A stretch of DNA of 9,468 bases, taken from Myxococcales bacterium (GTDB lineage: Bacteria; Myxococcota_A; Polyangia; Polyangiales; Polyangiaceae). The position numbers were made by a program, and so were the translations under genes. This document shows, piece after piece, positions 1 to 5,736 of this stretch. Every line of letters starts with the position of its first letter. Positions within the stretch are counted from its first letter, which is position 1. The stretch lies in NCBI GenBank assembly GCA_013298325.1, contig JAAFHJ010000145.1:1-9468 (forward strand). Reading direction: 5' to 3'. The notes below the pieces were generated by a model, which was given only the letters and a program-made list of their open reading frames with translations, made no database searches and had not been told where the DNA came from.

Positions 1-19
1 CTCAAACGATAGAGTAGAC

Positions 20-982
20 CTAACGCGCGGTCGCGAGGAGGTGGTCGTACCCCTGCCCTTCGACGGGGACCTCGCCAAGAAGCACCGTCCCGACGGGGAA
101 GTTGTCGGCAGCGAGGACGGTTCCGACGGGGAAAAAGCCGGGGAGAAGCTCGCGAGCGGTGACGACGAGGGCATAGTCCTCGCCCCCATGGAGGACCGCA
201 TGGCGCCCATCGATGCCGAGGGCGGCGGCGCCGGCGCGAAGGGGGAACGCGAGGGCGTCGACGAGGCTCGGATCGAGGGCGATGGTCACCCCGCTCGCCT
301 TCGCCAAGTGTCCAAGATCTTGAACGAATCCGTCGGACACATCGATGGCAGCCGTCGCCTGCCCGCGTGCGAGGAGGCCAGCGGCAAGCTTCGGTTCCGG
401 GTCGCGAAAGGCGCGGCGGAACGGCTCGAGGGCGGCGTCGCGGTTCGCCTCGCCTTCGGCGCCCCGAAGGAACGCAGCGAGACCGAGGGCGGCGGCCCCC
501 AAAGTCCCTGCAACCTGCACACAATCCCCCGGGTGGGCACCAGAGCGCCGGAGAGGGCGTGGCGTCGTCCCGAGGACGGTCGTTGTCAGGACGAGCGTTG
601 GCGCCCGGGAAACGTTGCCGCCGACGATCGGGCAGCCCCAACGCTTGGCGGCCCGCGCGAGGCCGGCGAAGAGGACGTCCTGGTCGGAATCGGTGTAGGA
701 CGCAGGCAAATGCACGGCGACGAGGGCCCCTTTCGGCGTCGCCCCCATCGCTGCAAGGTCGGAGATGGCGGCGGCAAATGCGCGCCCGGCGATCACGTCC
801 AACGGGAAGAATTTTCGTGCAAAATGAACATCTTCGACCTGGCTGTCGACGGAGAGCACGAGCGGCGCATCGGTCGGGGCGAACACAACCGCGTCATCGC
901 CGTTCGGCACGAGGAGGCCGGCGAGCGGGCCTGGGTCGAGGAGCGGCAGGACGCGGTCGAGGAGCGCAAATTCGGAGGCCAT
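20..982 (-). CDS. thiL: Thiamine-monophosphate kinase
   Basis: ThiL phosphorylates thiamine monophosphate to thiamine diphosphate with ATP, the last step of thiamine cofactor synthesis, in the cytoplasm. The 320-residue length fits the family. Visible AIRS/ThiL motifs in order are VPNGDDAVV (25-33, metal/ATP-binding Asp pair), ISDLAAMGA (73-81), VGGNVSRAP (120-128), AAIDVSDG (211-218) and HGGEDYALV (265-273). I chose the ATG at 980-982, giving MASEFALLDR, because ThiL proteins begin just before this helix. The upstream in-frame extension to 1081 is Arg/Ser-rich, has no family match and would run into the divergent promoter region. No clear Shine-Dalgarno is seen. Oddities: the third motif has Asn123 where many ThiL have Asp (GGD), as in the related PurL motif GGNVS, and the C-terminus holds a short tandem repeat. 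It is divergent from the peroxiredoxin gene, so no operon partner is visible within the window. Confidence 0.93.
   Translation of the reverse strand: MASEFALLDRVLPLLDPGPLAGLLVPNGDDAVVFAPTDAPLVLSVDSQVEDVHFARKFFPLDVIAGRAFAAAISDLAAMGATPKGALVAVHLPASYTDSDQDVLFAGLARAAKRWGCPIVGGNVSRAPTLVLTTTVLGTTPRPLRRSGAHPGDCVQVAGTLGAAALGLAAFLRGAEGEANRDAALEPFRRAFRDPEPKLAAGLLARGQATAAIDVSDGFVQDLGHLAKASGVTIALDPSLVDALAFPLRAGAAALGIDGRHAVLHGGEDYALVVTARELLPGFFPVGTVLAADNFPVGTVLLGEVPVEGQGYDHLLATAR
80..133 (-). repeat. 33-bp-period micro-duplication inside thiL
   Basis: The last 40 residues of ThiL contain FPVGTVL twice (residues 284-290 and 295-301), exactly 11 residues apart. The DNA copies lie at 113-133 and 80-100 and share the core cgacggggaa at 124-133 and 91-100. 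A third partial copy, cgacgggga, starts at 61 and encodes VPVE. This looks like a small in-frame tandem duplication in the terminal beta-strand region. It keeps the frame and ThiL still ends at a normal length, so it is probably neutral. Confidence 0.7.
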
Positions 983-1136
983 AGGGCGCCGTGGGCTACT
1001 ACGAAAGCGGCTCGACGCGGTCCTCTCGAAGGGGCCCGCCGTACCTCGCGAACCTCGCAGCGCTCGGCCACGCTCGAGCATCCGAAGAGCGCCCGCCCCG
1101 CGGCCATTCCCCGTTCCCCCTTGTTAGGAGTTTTCC

Positions 1137-1607
1137 ATGATCGAAGTCGGAGCCGTCCTCCCGCCCCTCTCTCTCCTCGGTGACGACGGAGAATCACACC
1201 CGCTTCACGCCGAAAAAGGTGGCTACCTCGTCGTCTATTTCTACCCAAAAGACTCGACCCCCGGATGCACCCGTGAATCGCAAGCATTCACCGCGTTTAA
1301 AGCAAAATTCGAGGCAGCTGGCGCAAAAATTGTCGGCATTTCGAGAGATTCCGTGAAGAGCCACTGCAACTTCAAGGCGAAGTCCGAGCTTACGATCCTT
1401 CTTCTGTCGGACCCGGAAAAGCTCGCACATGCCGCGTTTGGTGCCTGGGGCGAAAAGACGATGTACGGCAAGAAAGTCGAAGGGGCGATCCGGTCGACGT
1501 TTGTCCTCGACGAGGCGGGGAAAGTGCTGAAGGCCTGGCCGGCAGTAAAGGTCGATGGCCACGCGGAGGCGGTTCTTGCCGCCGTCGAAGGCCTCGCGAA
1601 GGGCTGA
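1137..1607 (+). CDS. bcp: PrxQ/Bcp-type thiol peroxidase, atypical Cys layout
   Basis: This peroxiredoxin reduces hydrogen peroxide and organic hydroperoxides with electrons from thioredoxin; it is cytoplasmic. The 156-residue length is typical of Bcp. The active site reads YFYPKDSTPGCTRES (35-48), with peroxidatic Cys44 plus Thr41 and Pro42 of the PxxxTxxC motif. The downstream SDPEKLAHAAFGAWGEK (91-107) and the Arg119 strand are family-typical. The classical resolving Cys five residues after the peroxidatic one is absent (Gln49). The only other Cys is Cys77 in SVKSHCNF (73-80). This matches PrxQ enzymes that resolve through a Cys in the next helix, but it sits about one turn earlier than the site I recall for Xanthomonas-type Bcp. 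A good ribosome site (aggag, 1126-1130) lies 6 nt before the ATG. The gene stands alone: thiL is divergent upstream, and a 192-nt gap precedes the next gene. Confidence 0.95.
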   Translation: MIEVGAVLPPLSLLGDDGESHPLHAEKGGYLVVYFYPKDSTPGCTRESQAFTAFKAKFEAAGAKIVGISRDSVKSHCNFKAKSELTILLLSDPEKLAHAAFGAWGEKTMYGKKVEGAIRSTFVLDEAGKVLKAWPAVKVDGHAEAVLAAVEGLAKG

Positions 1608-1799
1608 ACCGACAAAACGGCGAAACGACGCCCAGGACCACGGCAGAACTCCTGCGCCTGCGTCTCCCTCCTTGTCGGTGCCGCTCGCCATCGTTACGCT
1701 CCCCGCCGAGGCGCGCCGGCCCGCATCCACCTCAGCGGATGAAACGTCGGTGCGCAGGCGTGGGACAGCGCGCGGTGCCCCCTGAGAGGATCAACGAAG

Positions 1800-2696
1800 A
1801 TGGCGGATTTCCCGGAATTAGACTTCAAGAGTTGGGTCGATGCGCGCCGCTCCAGCCACCTCGGAGGGGGCCCCGAGACCGAGGGGCACGCCTACGCGTA
1901 CAACCTCGATCAATCGACGCGGGCGGCGTTCGCACGAATGACCGCCGTCGAGCTCGCGGTGACGAGTTCGGTCCGCATGTTTAAGCAGGTCTGGCGGAGC
2001 GAACTCCTCGGGAACGCGGTGAAGGTTTCCGACCGTCAGTTCCCGCGACTGCAACGAATCGCGAAGGAGTGCGCCGATACGCTGCACATTCCGACGCCGC
2101 AGCTCTACATCGTCGCAAATGCCTCTTTGAACGCCGCAACCTACGGCACCCACGATGAGTCGTTCATCATGGTGCATTCGGCATTGATCGATCACTACAC
2201 CGACGAAGAACTTCGGATGGTGATCGGCCACGAATGTGGCCATATCCACAACAAGCACGTCGTATATCTGACCGCCCTCCACTACCTCACCCAAATGGCG
2301 GGGATCTTCGTAAAGTGGGCCGTCCAACCGGCGCTCCTCGCGCTCAACGCGTGGTCCCGCCGCGCAGAAATCACCTGCGATCGCGCAGGGATGCTCTGTT
2401 CGAGAGACCTCGACGTTTCCACGAAGGCGATGACGAAGCTCGTCCTCGGGTCGCGGAAGCTCTATGAGGAGTTCAACATGGACGCCTTTCTCGAACAGTA
2501 CGAAGAAGGCAAGGACGGTGTCGGCAAGTACATGGAGGTTTTTGCGAGCCACCCGTGGCTCCCGAAGCGCGTCCTCGCGATGCGCGTCTTTGGGGAGAGT
2601 GCCCTCTATCGGGAGGCCGCAAACCTCGGCCCTGGGGGCCTCACCATGCCGGAAGTCGACGAGAAAGTCCGCCTGCTCTTGAAGGGGGATGCGTGA
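1800..2696 (+). CDS. M48-family zinc metallopeptidase
   Basis: This is a zinc-dependent endopeptidase of the HtpX/OMA1/Ste24 superfamily (M48), 298 residues. The zinc site is HECGH at 144-148 (His144, Glu145, His148). The third ligand is probably Glu190 in RRAEITCDRAG (188-198), equivalent to the family ExxxD motif. A conserved-looking SHPWLPKR at 250-257 follows, as in other M48 enzymes. There is no signal peptide. One moderately hydrophobic stretch (about 157-184) lies between the two zinc motifs, where HtpX carries membrane helices, but Lys172 interrupts it. The enzyme could therefore be cytoplasmic or peripherally membrane-bound. The ATG at 1800 is preceded by gagagga (1784-1790). The stop codon lies 38 nt before the likely start of the dynamin gene and overlaps an in-frame GTG for it, so the two are almost certainly co-transcribed. 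The substrate is unknown; the neighbour GTPase is an obvious candidate. Confidence 0.93.
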   Translation: MADFPELDFKSWVDARRSSHLGGGPETEGHAYAYNLDQSTRAAFARMTAVELAVTSSVRMFKQVWRSELLGNAVKVSDRQFPRLQRIAKECADTLHIPTPQLYIVANASLNAATYGTHDESFIMVHSALIDHYTDEELRMVIGHECGHIHNKHVVYLTALHYLTQMAGIFVKWAVQPALLALNAWSRRAEITCDRAGMLCSRDLDVSTKAMTKLVLGSRKLYEEFNMDAFLEQYEEGKDGVGKYMEVFASHPWLPKRVLAMRVFGESALYREAANLGPGGLTMPEVDEKVRLLLKGDA

Positions 2697-2719
2697 ACGA
2701 AGACGCCTCCCATTCGTTG

Positions 2720-2724
2720 AAGGA
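2720..2724 (+). promoter_or_regulatory. Ribosome-binding site deciding the dynamin start
   Basis: The sequence aagga lies 10 nt before the ATG at 2735 and supports that start. A competing start is the GTG at 2693-2695, which overlaps the peptidase TGA (2694-2696) and is preceded by the purine run gaaggggga (2681-2689). Initiation there would add 14 residues and give tight translational coupling. Both starts are in the same frame. Confidence 0.5.
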
Positions 2725-2734
2725 ATCCAAGCCA

Positions 2735-4558
2735 ATGACCATGCTTAATGTGCACCGCCAGCGCCAACAGGACGTTGCGGATATTCTCGCCGAGCTCGTC
2801 CAAGTTGCGCAAGACGTCGGGGCAAAAACGCTCGCCGAGAAGGTCGAAAAAGACCTCGTCAAGAAGCTTCACGAGGATCGTTTTCACCTTGTCGTCGTCG
2901 GCGAGTTCAATCACGGGAAGTCGTCGTTCGTAAATGCCCTTCTCGGGACGAGCGCGCTGCCGGTCGGTGTGACGCCGACCACGGCGACGATCCATCACAT
3001 CAAGCACGCCGAGGAGCCTACGGCGACCGTCGTCCACACCGATGGCACCCGCGAGCCGATCGCATTTGGGGACGCGCGGACCTTCGCCGTCGGCGGCGGT
3101 CGTTCTCCAGATGACGTCGATCACCTGGAAATTGGCTATCCGGCGCCGCTTCTCGCAGAGCGTATCCTCCTCGTCGATACGCCAGGCGTCAACGACCTGA
3201 GCCACCAGCGGGCCGACATCACCTACAGCTACATCCCGCGCGCCGATGCGGTCTTGTTCCTCCTCGATGCCGGGCAGATCCTGAAAGAGAGCGAGCGCGT
3301 TTTCCTTCAGGAAAAGCTGCTCGCCGCGTCCCGCGACAAGATCGTCTTCGTCATTACGAAGTGGGACATCCTCAGCGAAGAGGAGCGTAAAGAAGCCTTT
3401 GATTACGCGAAAGAGCAGCTCGGGAAGCTCGTGAAGTCGCCGGTGCTCTTCCCCGTAAGCGCGGAGACGGCTCTTGCGGGGCGGCGTTTTGAGAGCGGCA
3501 TGCCCGAGCTCGTCGCCCACCTCGAAGCGTTTCTCGCGGAAGAGCGCGGACGTATTCTCCTCGACAACGCGATCGGCGGCGGCCTCGCCCACGAGACGAT
3601 GCTTCGGAAGGGGCTCGATGCCCGCCGGCGCGCCGTCACGATGAAGACCGAAGAGCTCGATCGCCGAATTGCGCTGCTGGAACGGGATCTTGCCGGCCAA
3701 ACGGGGACGCTGGAGCAACGACGACTGGAGCTCCGCGAAGCGATCGGCGGCATCAAGGCGGGGGCGCGGAAGGACCTCGACCGCTTCGTCGACGACCTCG
3801 TCGGCAAGCTTCCGGCGGTCATCGATGGCGCGAAGCGCGAGGACCTCGGCCAGTACTTGCCGGCCTTCCTCGAAGATACCTTCAAGCGCTGGGCGGAGGC
3901 AGAAGCGAAGGAAATCGCTGAAAAATTGGAAGACCTCGCCGAGCGAACGATTGCACTCGTCAAGGACGACGCCCACGACGCCGGCAAGCGCGTCGCCGAT
4001 GTACTCGGCGCCGACCAGCATCGCCTCGACGTCCACGTCGACACGTTCAAGTACGACATTGGGATCGCCGCGCTCCTCGCTGTCGGCCTCGGCGCGCTGT
4101 TCACGAACCTGCTCCTCGCTGGGGTCCTCCTTGCGGCGGCGCCGGTGCTCGCCTTCGTCCTGAAAGACAAAGTCGATGCAGAATACAAGAAGCGTGCAAA
4201 GGAGCTCGCCCCGCAGGTGGTCCGGGATGTCGCTGGGCGCGTCGCGCCGAAACTGGACGAAATGATTGATCAGTTCGCCCAGAAGCTGGAGTCGTGGGTC
4301 GTCACGACGAGCGAGGAGCTCCAACGGGAAGTGTTCGAGGTCCTCTCCGCATCCAAGGCGGCGCGCGCCGACGGAGCGGTCGATGAAACGGCGGCGAAAG
4401 CGACCCTCGATACCCAAGCGGCGCGCCTGACCGACGTTCGCAGCAAGCTCGAAGGGCTCCGCCAGGGGCTCTGGGGGGCCGAAGCGCCAGCAGCAACGGC
4501 GCCGTCGGAGACAATCGCGTCGAATGGGGGCAACGACGACCGCGTTCGCGTCCTGTAA
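2735..4558 (+). CDS. Bacterial dynamin-like GTPase with membrane-inserting segment
   Basis: A dynamin-family GTPase of 607 residues (621 if it starts at GTG 2693). Dynamins bind and remodel membranes through GTP-driven assembly. Residues 50-270 form the GTPase domain: P-loop GEFNHGKSS (56-64), switch-I Thr in PVGVTPTTATI (76-86), G3 LLVDTPGVND (145-154), G4 VITKWD (206-211) and a G5-like FPVSAET (239-245). Long charged helices follow (about 295-430), rich in Glu, Lys and Arg with heptad character. A strongly hydrophobic stretch at 442-476, shaped like a helical hairpin, is the likely membrane paddle. More helices (480-580) and a polar tail come after it. This is the layout of bacterial dynamin-like proteins. 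The gene directly follows the M48 peptidase gene. A terminator-like structure lies 68 nt after its stop. The specific role (division, vesicles, phage or antibiotic membrane damage) cannot be read from sequence. Confidence 0.93.
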   Translation: MTMLNVHRQRQQDVADILAELVQVAQDVGAKTLAEKVEKDLVKKLHEDRFHLVVVGEFNHGKSSFVNALLGTSALPVGVTPTTATIHHIKHAEEPTATVVHTDGTREPIAFGDARTFAVGGGRSPDDVDHLEIGYPAPLLAERILLVDTPGVNDLSHQRADITYSYIPRADAVLFLLDAGQILKESERVFLQEKLLAASRDKIVFVITKWDILSEEERKEAFDYAKEQLGKLVKSPVLFPVSAETALAGRRFESGMPELVAHLEAFLAEERGRILLDNAIGGGLAHETMLRKGLDARRRAVTMKTEELDRRIALLERDLAGQTGTLEQRRLELREAIGGIKAGARKDLDRFVDDLVGKLPAVIDGAKREDLGQYLPAFLEDTFKRWAEAEAKEIAEKLEDLAERTIALVKDDAHDAGKRVADVLGADQHRLDVHVDTFKYDIGIAALLAVGLGALFTNLLLAGVLLAAAPVLAFVLKDKVDAEYKKRAKELAPQVVRDVAGRVAPKLDEMIDQFAQKLESWVVTTSEELQREVFEVLSASKAARADGAVDETAAKATLDTQAARLTDVRSKLEGLRQGLWGAEAPAATAPSETIASNGGNDDRVRVL

Positions 4559-4584
4559 ACGGCGCCCCATCTACCCAACGAAGG

Positions 4585-4651
4585 ACCCGCCTTGCCGACC
4601 GCGACGCTCCGAGCGGAGACGCGGCGAAACCCTAGGCGGGTTTCTTCGTTT
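4585..4651 (+). terminator. Structured terminator with a competing alternative stem
   Basis: A perfect 7-bp stem, gaaaccc (4626-4632) with gggtttc (4638-4644), closes a 5-nt loop and is followed by the T-rich ttcgttt (4645-4651). This is a plausible intrinsic terminator for the dynamin transcript. A second 8-bp perfect pairing is possible between acccgcct (4585-4592) and aggcgggt (4634-4641). It shares bases with the terminator stem, so the two exclude each other. Between them sits another hairpin, ccgcg/cgcgg plus ctcc/ggag (4599-4624). It could be a simple multi-helix terminator or an attenuator-like switch. Confidence 0.55.
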
Positions 4652-4669
4652 GACGGGGGCGCTACCCCC

Positions 4670-4699
4670 TTGTCCTACTGTCAACTACTCTGGTATCCC
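4670..4699 (+). promoter_or_regulatory. Possible sigma-70-type promoter
   Basis: ttgtcc (4670-4675) and tatccc (4694-4699) are 18 bp apart, and tgg just before the second box gives an extended -10 look. The site lies just downstream of the terminator and 134 bp before the next start codon, where a promoter for the basic-protein gene is expected. The match is partial and the assignment tentative. A gggggcgctaccccc hairpin (4655-4669) abuts it. Confidence 0.25.
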
Positions 4700-4771
4700 G
4701 GTTGCCAGGTGCGGGGAAGTTTGCGCAAGCGGACTTCGGAAGACGGGGGGCGACGGTCGGCCTCCGTTGGG

Positions 4772-4795
4772 TGGCGTCGAGACCCCTCGACGCCA
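4772..4795 (+). promoter_or_regulatory. Strong 5'-leader hairpin before the H1-like gene
   Basis: A perfect 10-bp inverted repeat, tggcgtcgag (4772-4781) and ctcgacgcca (4786-4795), is separated by only accc. The gap to the ATG at 4834 is 38 nt. No T-run follows, so it is not a typical terminator. Flanking ggg (4769-4771) and ccc (4800-4802) can extend it past a bulge. It could act as an RNA leader structure, an mRNA stabiliser or a dyad operator in DNA. Confidence 0.55.
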
Positions 4796-4833
4796 GCGAC
4801 CCGTCAAGGTGCGCTCGGCGCGAGGCGGCCAGT

Positions 4834-5667
4834 ATGGCGACGACGAAGAAGGCAGCAAGCAAGACGGCCCCCAAGAAGGAAACTCCCGCGGTGAAAGCCA
4901 AGGAAGCTCCGAAGGCGTCCAAAGATCCGAAGGCGGCGAAAGCCGTGACGGAAGAGAAGAAGGGGCCGAAGGCGGCCGCGGCCAAGCCCGAGAAGGCTGC
5001 CAAGGCGGTCGAAAAGCCGGTCGCGAAGGCGCCCAAGGCGGAGAAAGCTTCGAAGGAAGCCCCGGTCGACGCCAAGGAACCGAAAAAGAAGAAGAAAGAC
5101 GGCAAGAAGGAGAAATCCTCGAAGGCCGCGAAAGACGAGCCTAAGCGGAAGCTCGGCCTCCGTGGAGCCGCTCCCTGGGCAGCCCGCCACGCGGCGAAGC
5201 ACGCCGCGGAAGCCCGTGCCCGTGCCGCAGAGCCGCCGCTCCCCGGAAGTGCGCGCGCAACGATCCGCACGCCGGCCGGCGCCGAAGACATCAAGAAGCG
5301 AATCGCTGAACTTCACGAACAAACGGCGAAGATCAAGACGCTAAAGAAGAATCTCGCGAAGAACTTCTTCGACGTCGGCATCGCGCTCGCGGAAGTTCAA
5401 GCGAAGAAGCTCTTCGAAGCGAAGGGCTTCGGCACGTTCGAAGCCTACGCAGAACGGGAAACCGAACTCGGCAAGCACGAAGCCCTTCGCCTTGTGAAGG
5501 CGACGGTCGTCTTCCAGCGCGAGGCGGCAAGCGAGTACGGAATGGACAAGGTTTTCGCTGCGTTGAACGCCCTCGAGAGCGATGCTCCCGAGTCGCGTCC
5601 GAGCGGGAAGATTCCGCCGCCGCCGATTTCGACGAGCGTGCTGCCGATGCGTCCGCCGGGCCGCTGA
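4834..5667 (+). CDS. Histone-H1-like Lys/Ala-rich protein with helical C-terminal domain
   Basis: A 277-residue, very basic two-part protein. Residues 1-106 are a low-complexity tail of Lys, Ala, Pro and Glu with AKA/KAPK-type repeats and a KKKKK run (84-88), like bacterial histone-H1-like tails that bind DNA non-specifically. Residues 107-145 are Arg/Ala/Pro-rich. Residues 150-250 form a predicted helical domain, starting with a coiled-coil-like EDIKKRIAELHEQ (151-163). It includes FFDVGIALAEVQ (178-189) and GFGTFEAYAERE (198-209). This resembles, by eye, a small domain in phage, plasmid and myxobacterial proteins with the pattern ALxEIxxxxLY...TFExYxxxxxG, usually thought to be DNA-associated. 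The tail after 251 is Pro-rich. The start is the ATG at 4834 with a weak gagg (4822-4825). An upstream in-frame TTG at 4702 is rejected because it would translate through the leader hairpin. A nucleoid-associated or DNA-binding role is inferred; no exact family is recognised. Confidence 0.75.
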   Translation: MATTKKAASKTAPKKETPAVKAKEAPKASKDPKAAKAVTEEKKGPKAAAAKPEKAAKAVEKPVAKAPKAEKASKEAPVDAKEPKKKKKDGKKEKSSKAAKDEPKRKLGLRGAAPWAARHAAKHAAEARARAAEPPLPGSARATIRTPAGAEDIKKRIAELHEQTAKIKTLKKNLAKNFFDVGIALAEVQAKKLFEAKGFGTFEAYAERETELGKHEALRLVKATVVFQREAASEYGMDKVFAALNALESDAPESRPSGKIPPPPISTSVLPMRPPGR

Positions 5668-5689
5668 CGCCCAAGACCTCCCAAGAAAG

Positions 5690-5729
5690 AGCCCCTCCCG
5701 TCGATAGACGCGAGGGGCTTTCTCCGTTT
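5690..5729. terminator. Bidirectional intrinsic terminator between convergent genes
   Basis: agcccctc (5690-5697) pairs perfectly with gaggggct (5712-5719). Inside it, cgtc (5699-5702) pairs with gacg (5707-5710) around a gata loop, with a single C/C mismatch between the two stems. On the plus strand ttctccgttt follows; on the minus strand the stem is followed by ctttctt. It lies 22 nt after the H1-like stop and 7 nt beyond the kinase stop, so it can serve both genes. Confidence 0.88.
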
Positions 5730-5736
5730 GAAGCGC

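Noticed and set aside
983..1081. N-terminal extension of ThiL to 1081
   Set aside because: The 33 extra residues are basic low-complexity and fall in the shared promoter region of a divergent gene pair. The ATG at 982 gives the usual family N-terminus.
41..1183. Long plus-strand open frame of 380 codons across thiL
   Set aside because: It is antisense to thiL, which carries all family motifs. The translated product is Arg/Gly/Glu-rich with no domain, as expected from the complement of a high-GC gene.
1608..1679. 8-bp inverted repeat accgacaa / ttgtcggt after the peroxiredoxin gene
   Set aside because: The arms are 56 nt apart and no T-run follows, so it is not a credible terminator. The rest of the 192-nt spacer shows no gene and no convincing promoter.
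2606..4570. 654-codon minus-strand open frame opposite the dynamin gene
   Set aside because: It mirrors the codon bias of the real gene, has Arg/Glu-rich composition and no recognisable motif, while the plus strand encodes an intact GTPase.
4702..4833. 44-codon upstream extension of the H1-like gene from a TTG
   Set aside because: It has no ribosome site, runs through the strong leader hairpin and gives residues unlike the basic tail. The ATG at 4834 is a natural start.
4834..5150. Lys/Ala codon repetition considered as a DNA repeat array or CRISPR-like element
   Set aside because: The apparent repetition follows from codons for Lys, Ala and Pro in a low-complexity protein tail. There are no constant-length repeats with spacers.
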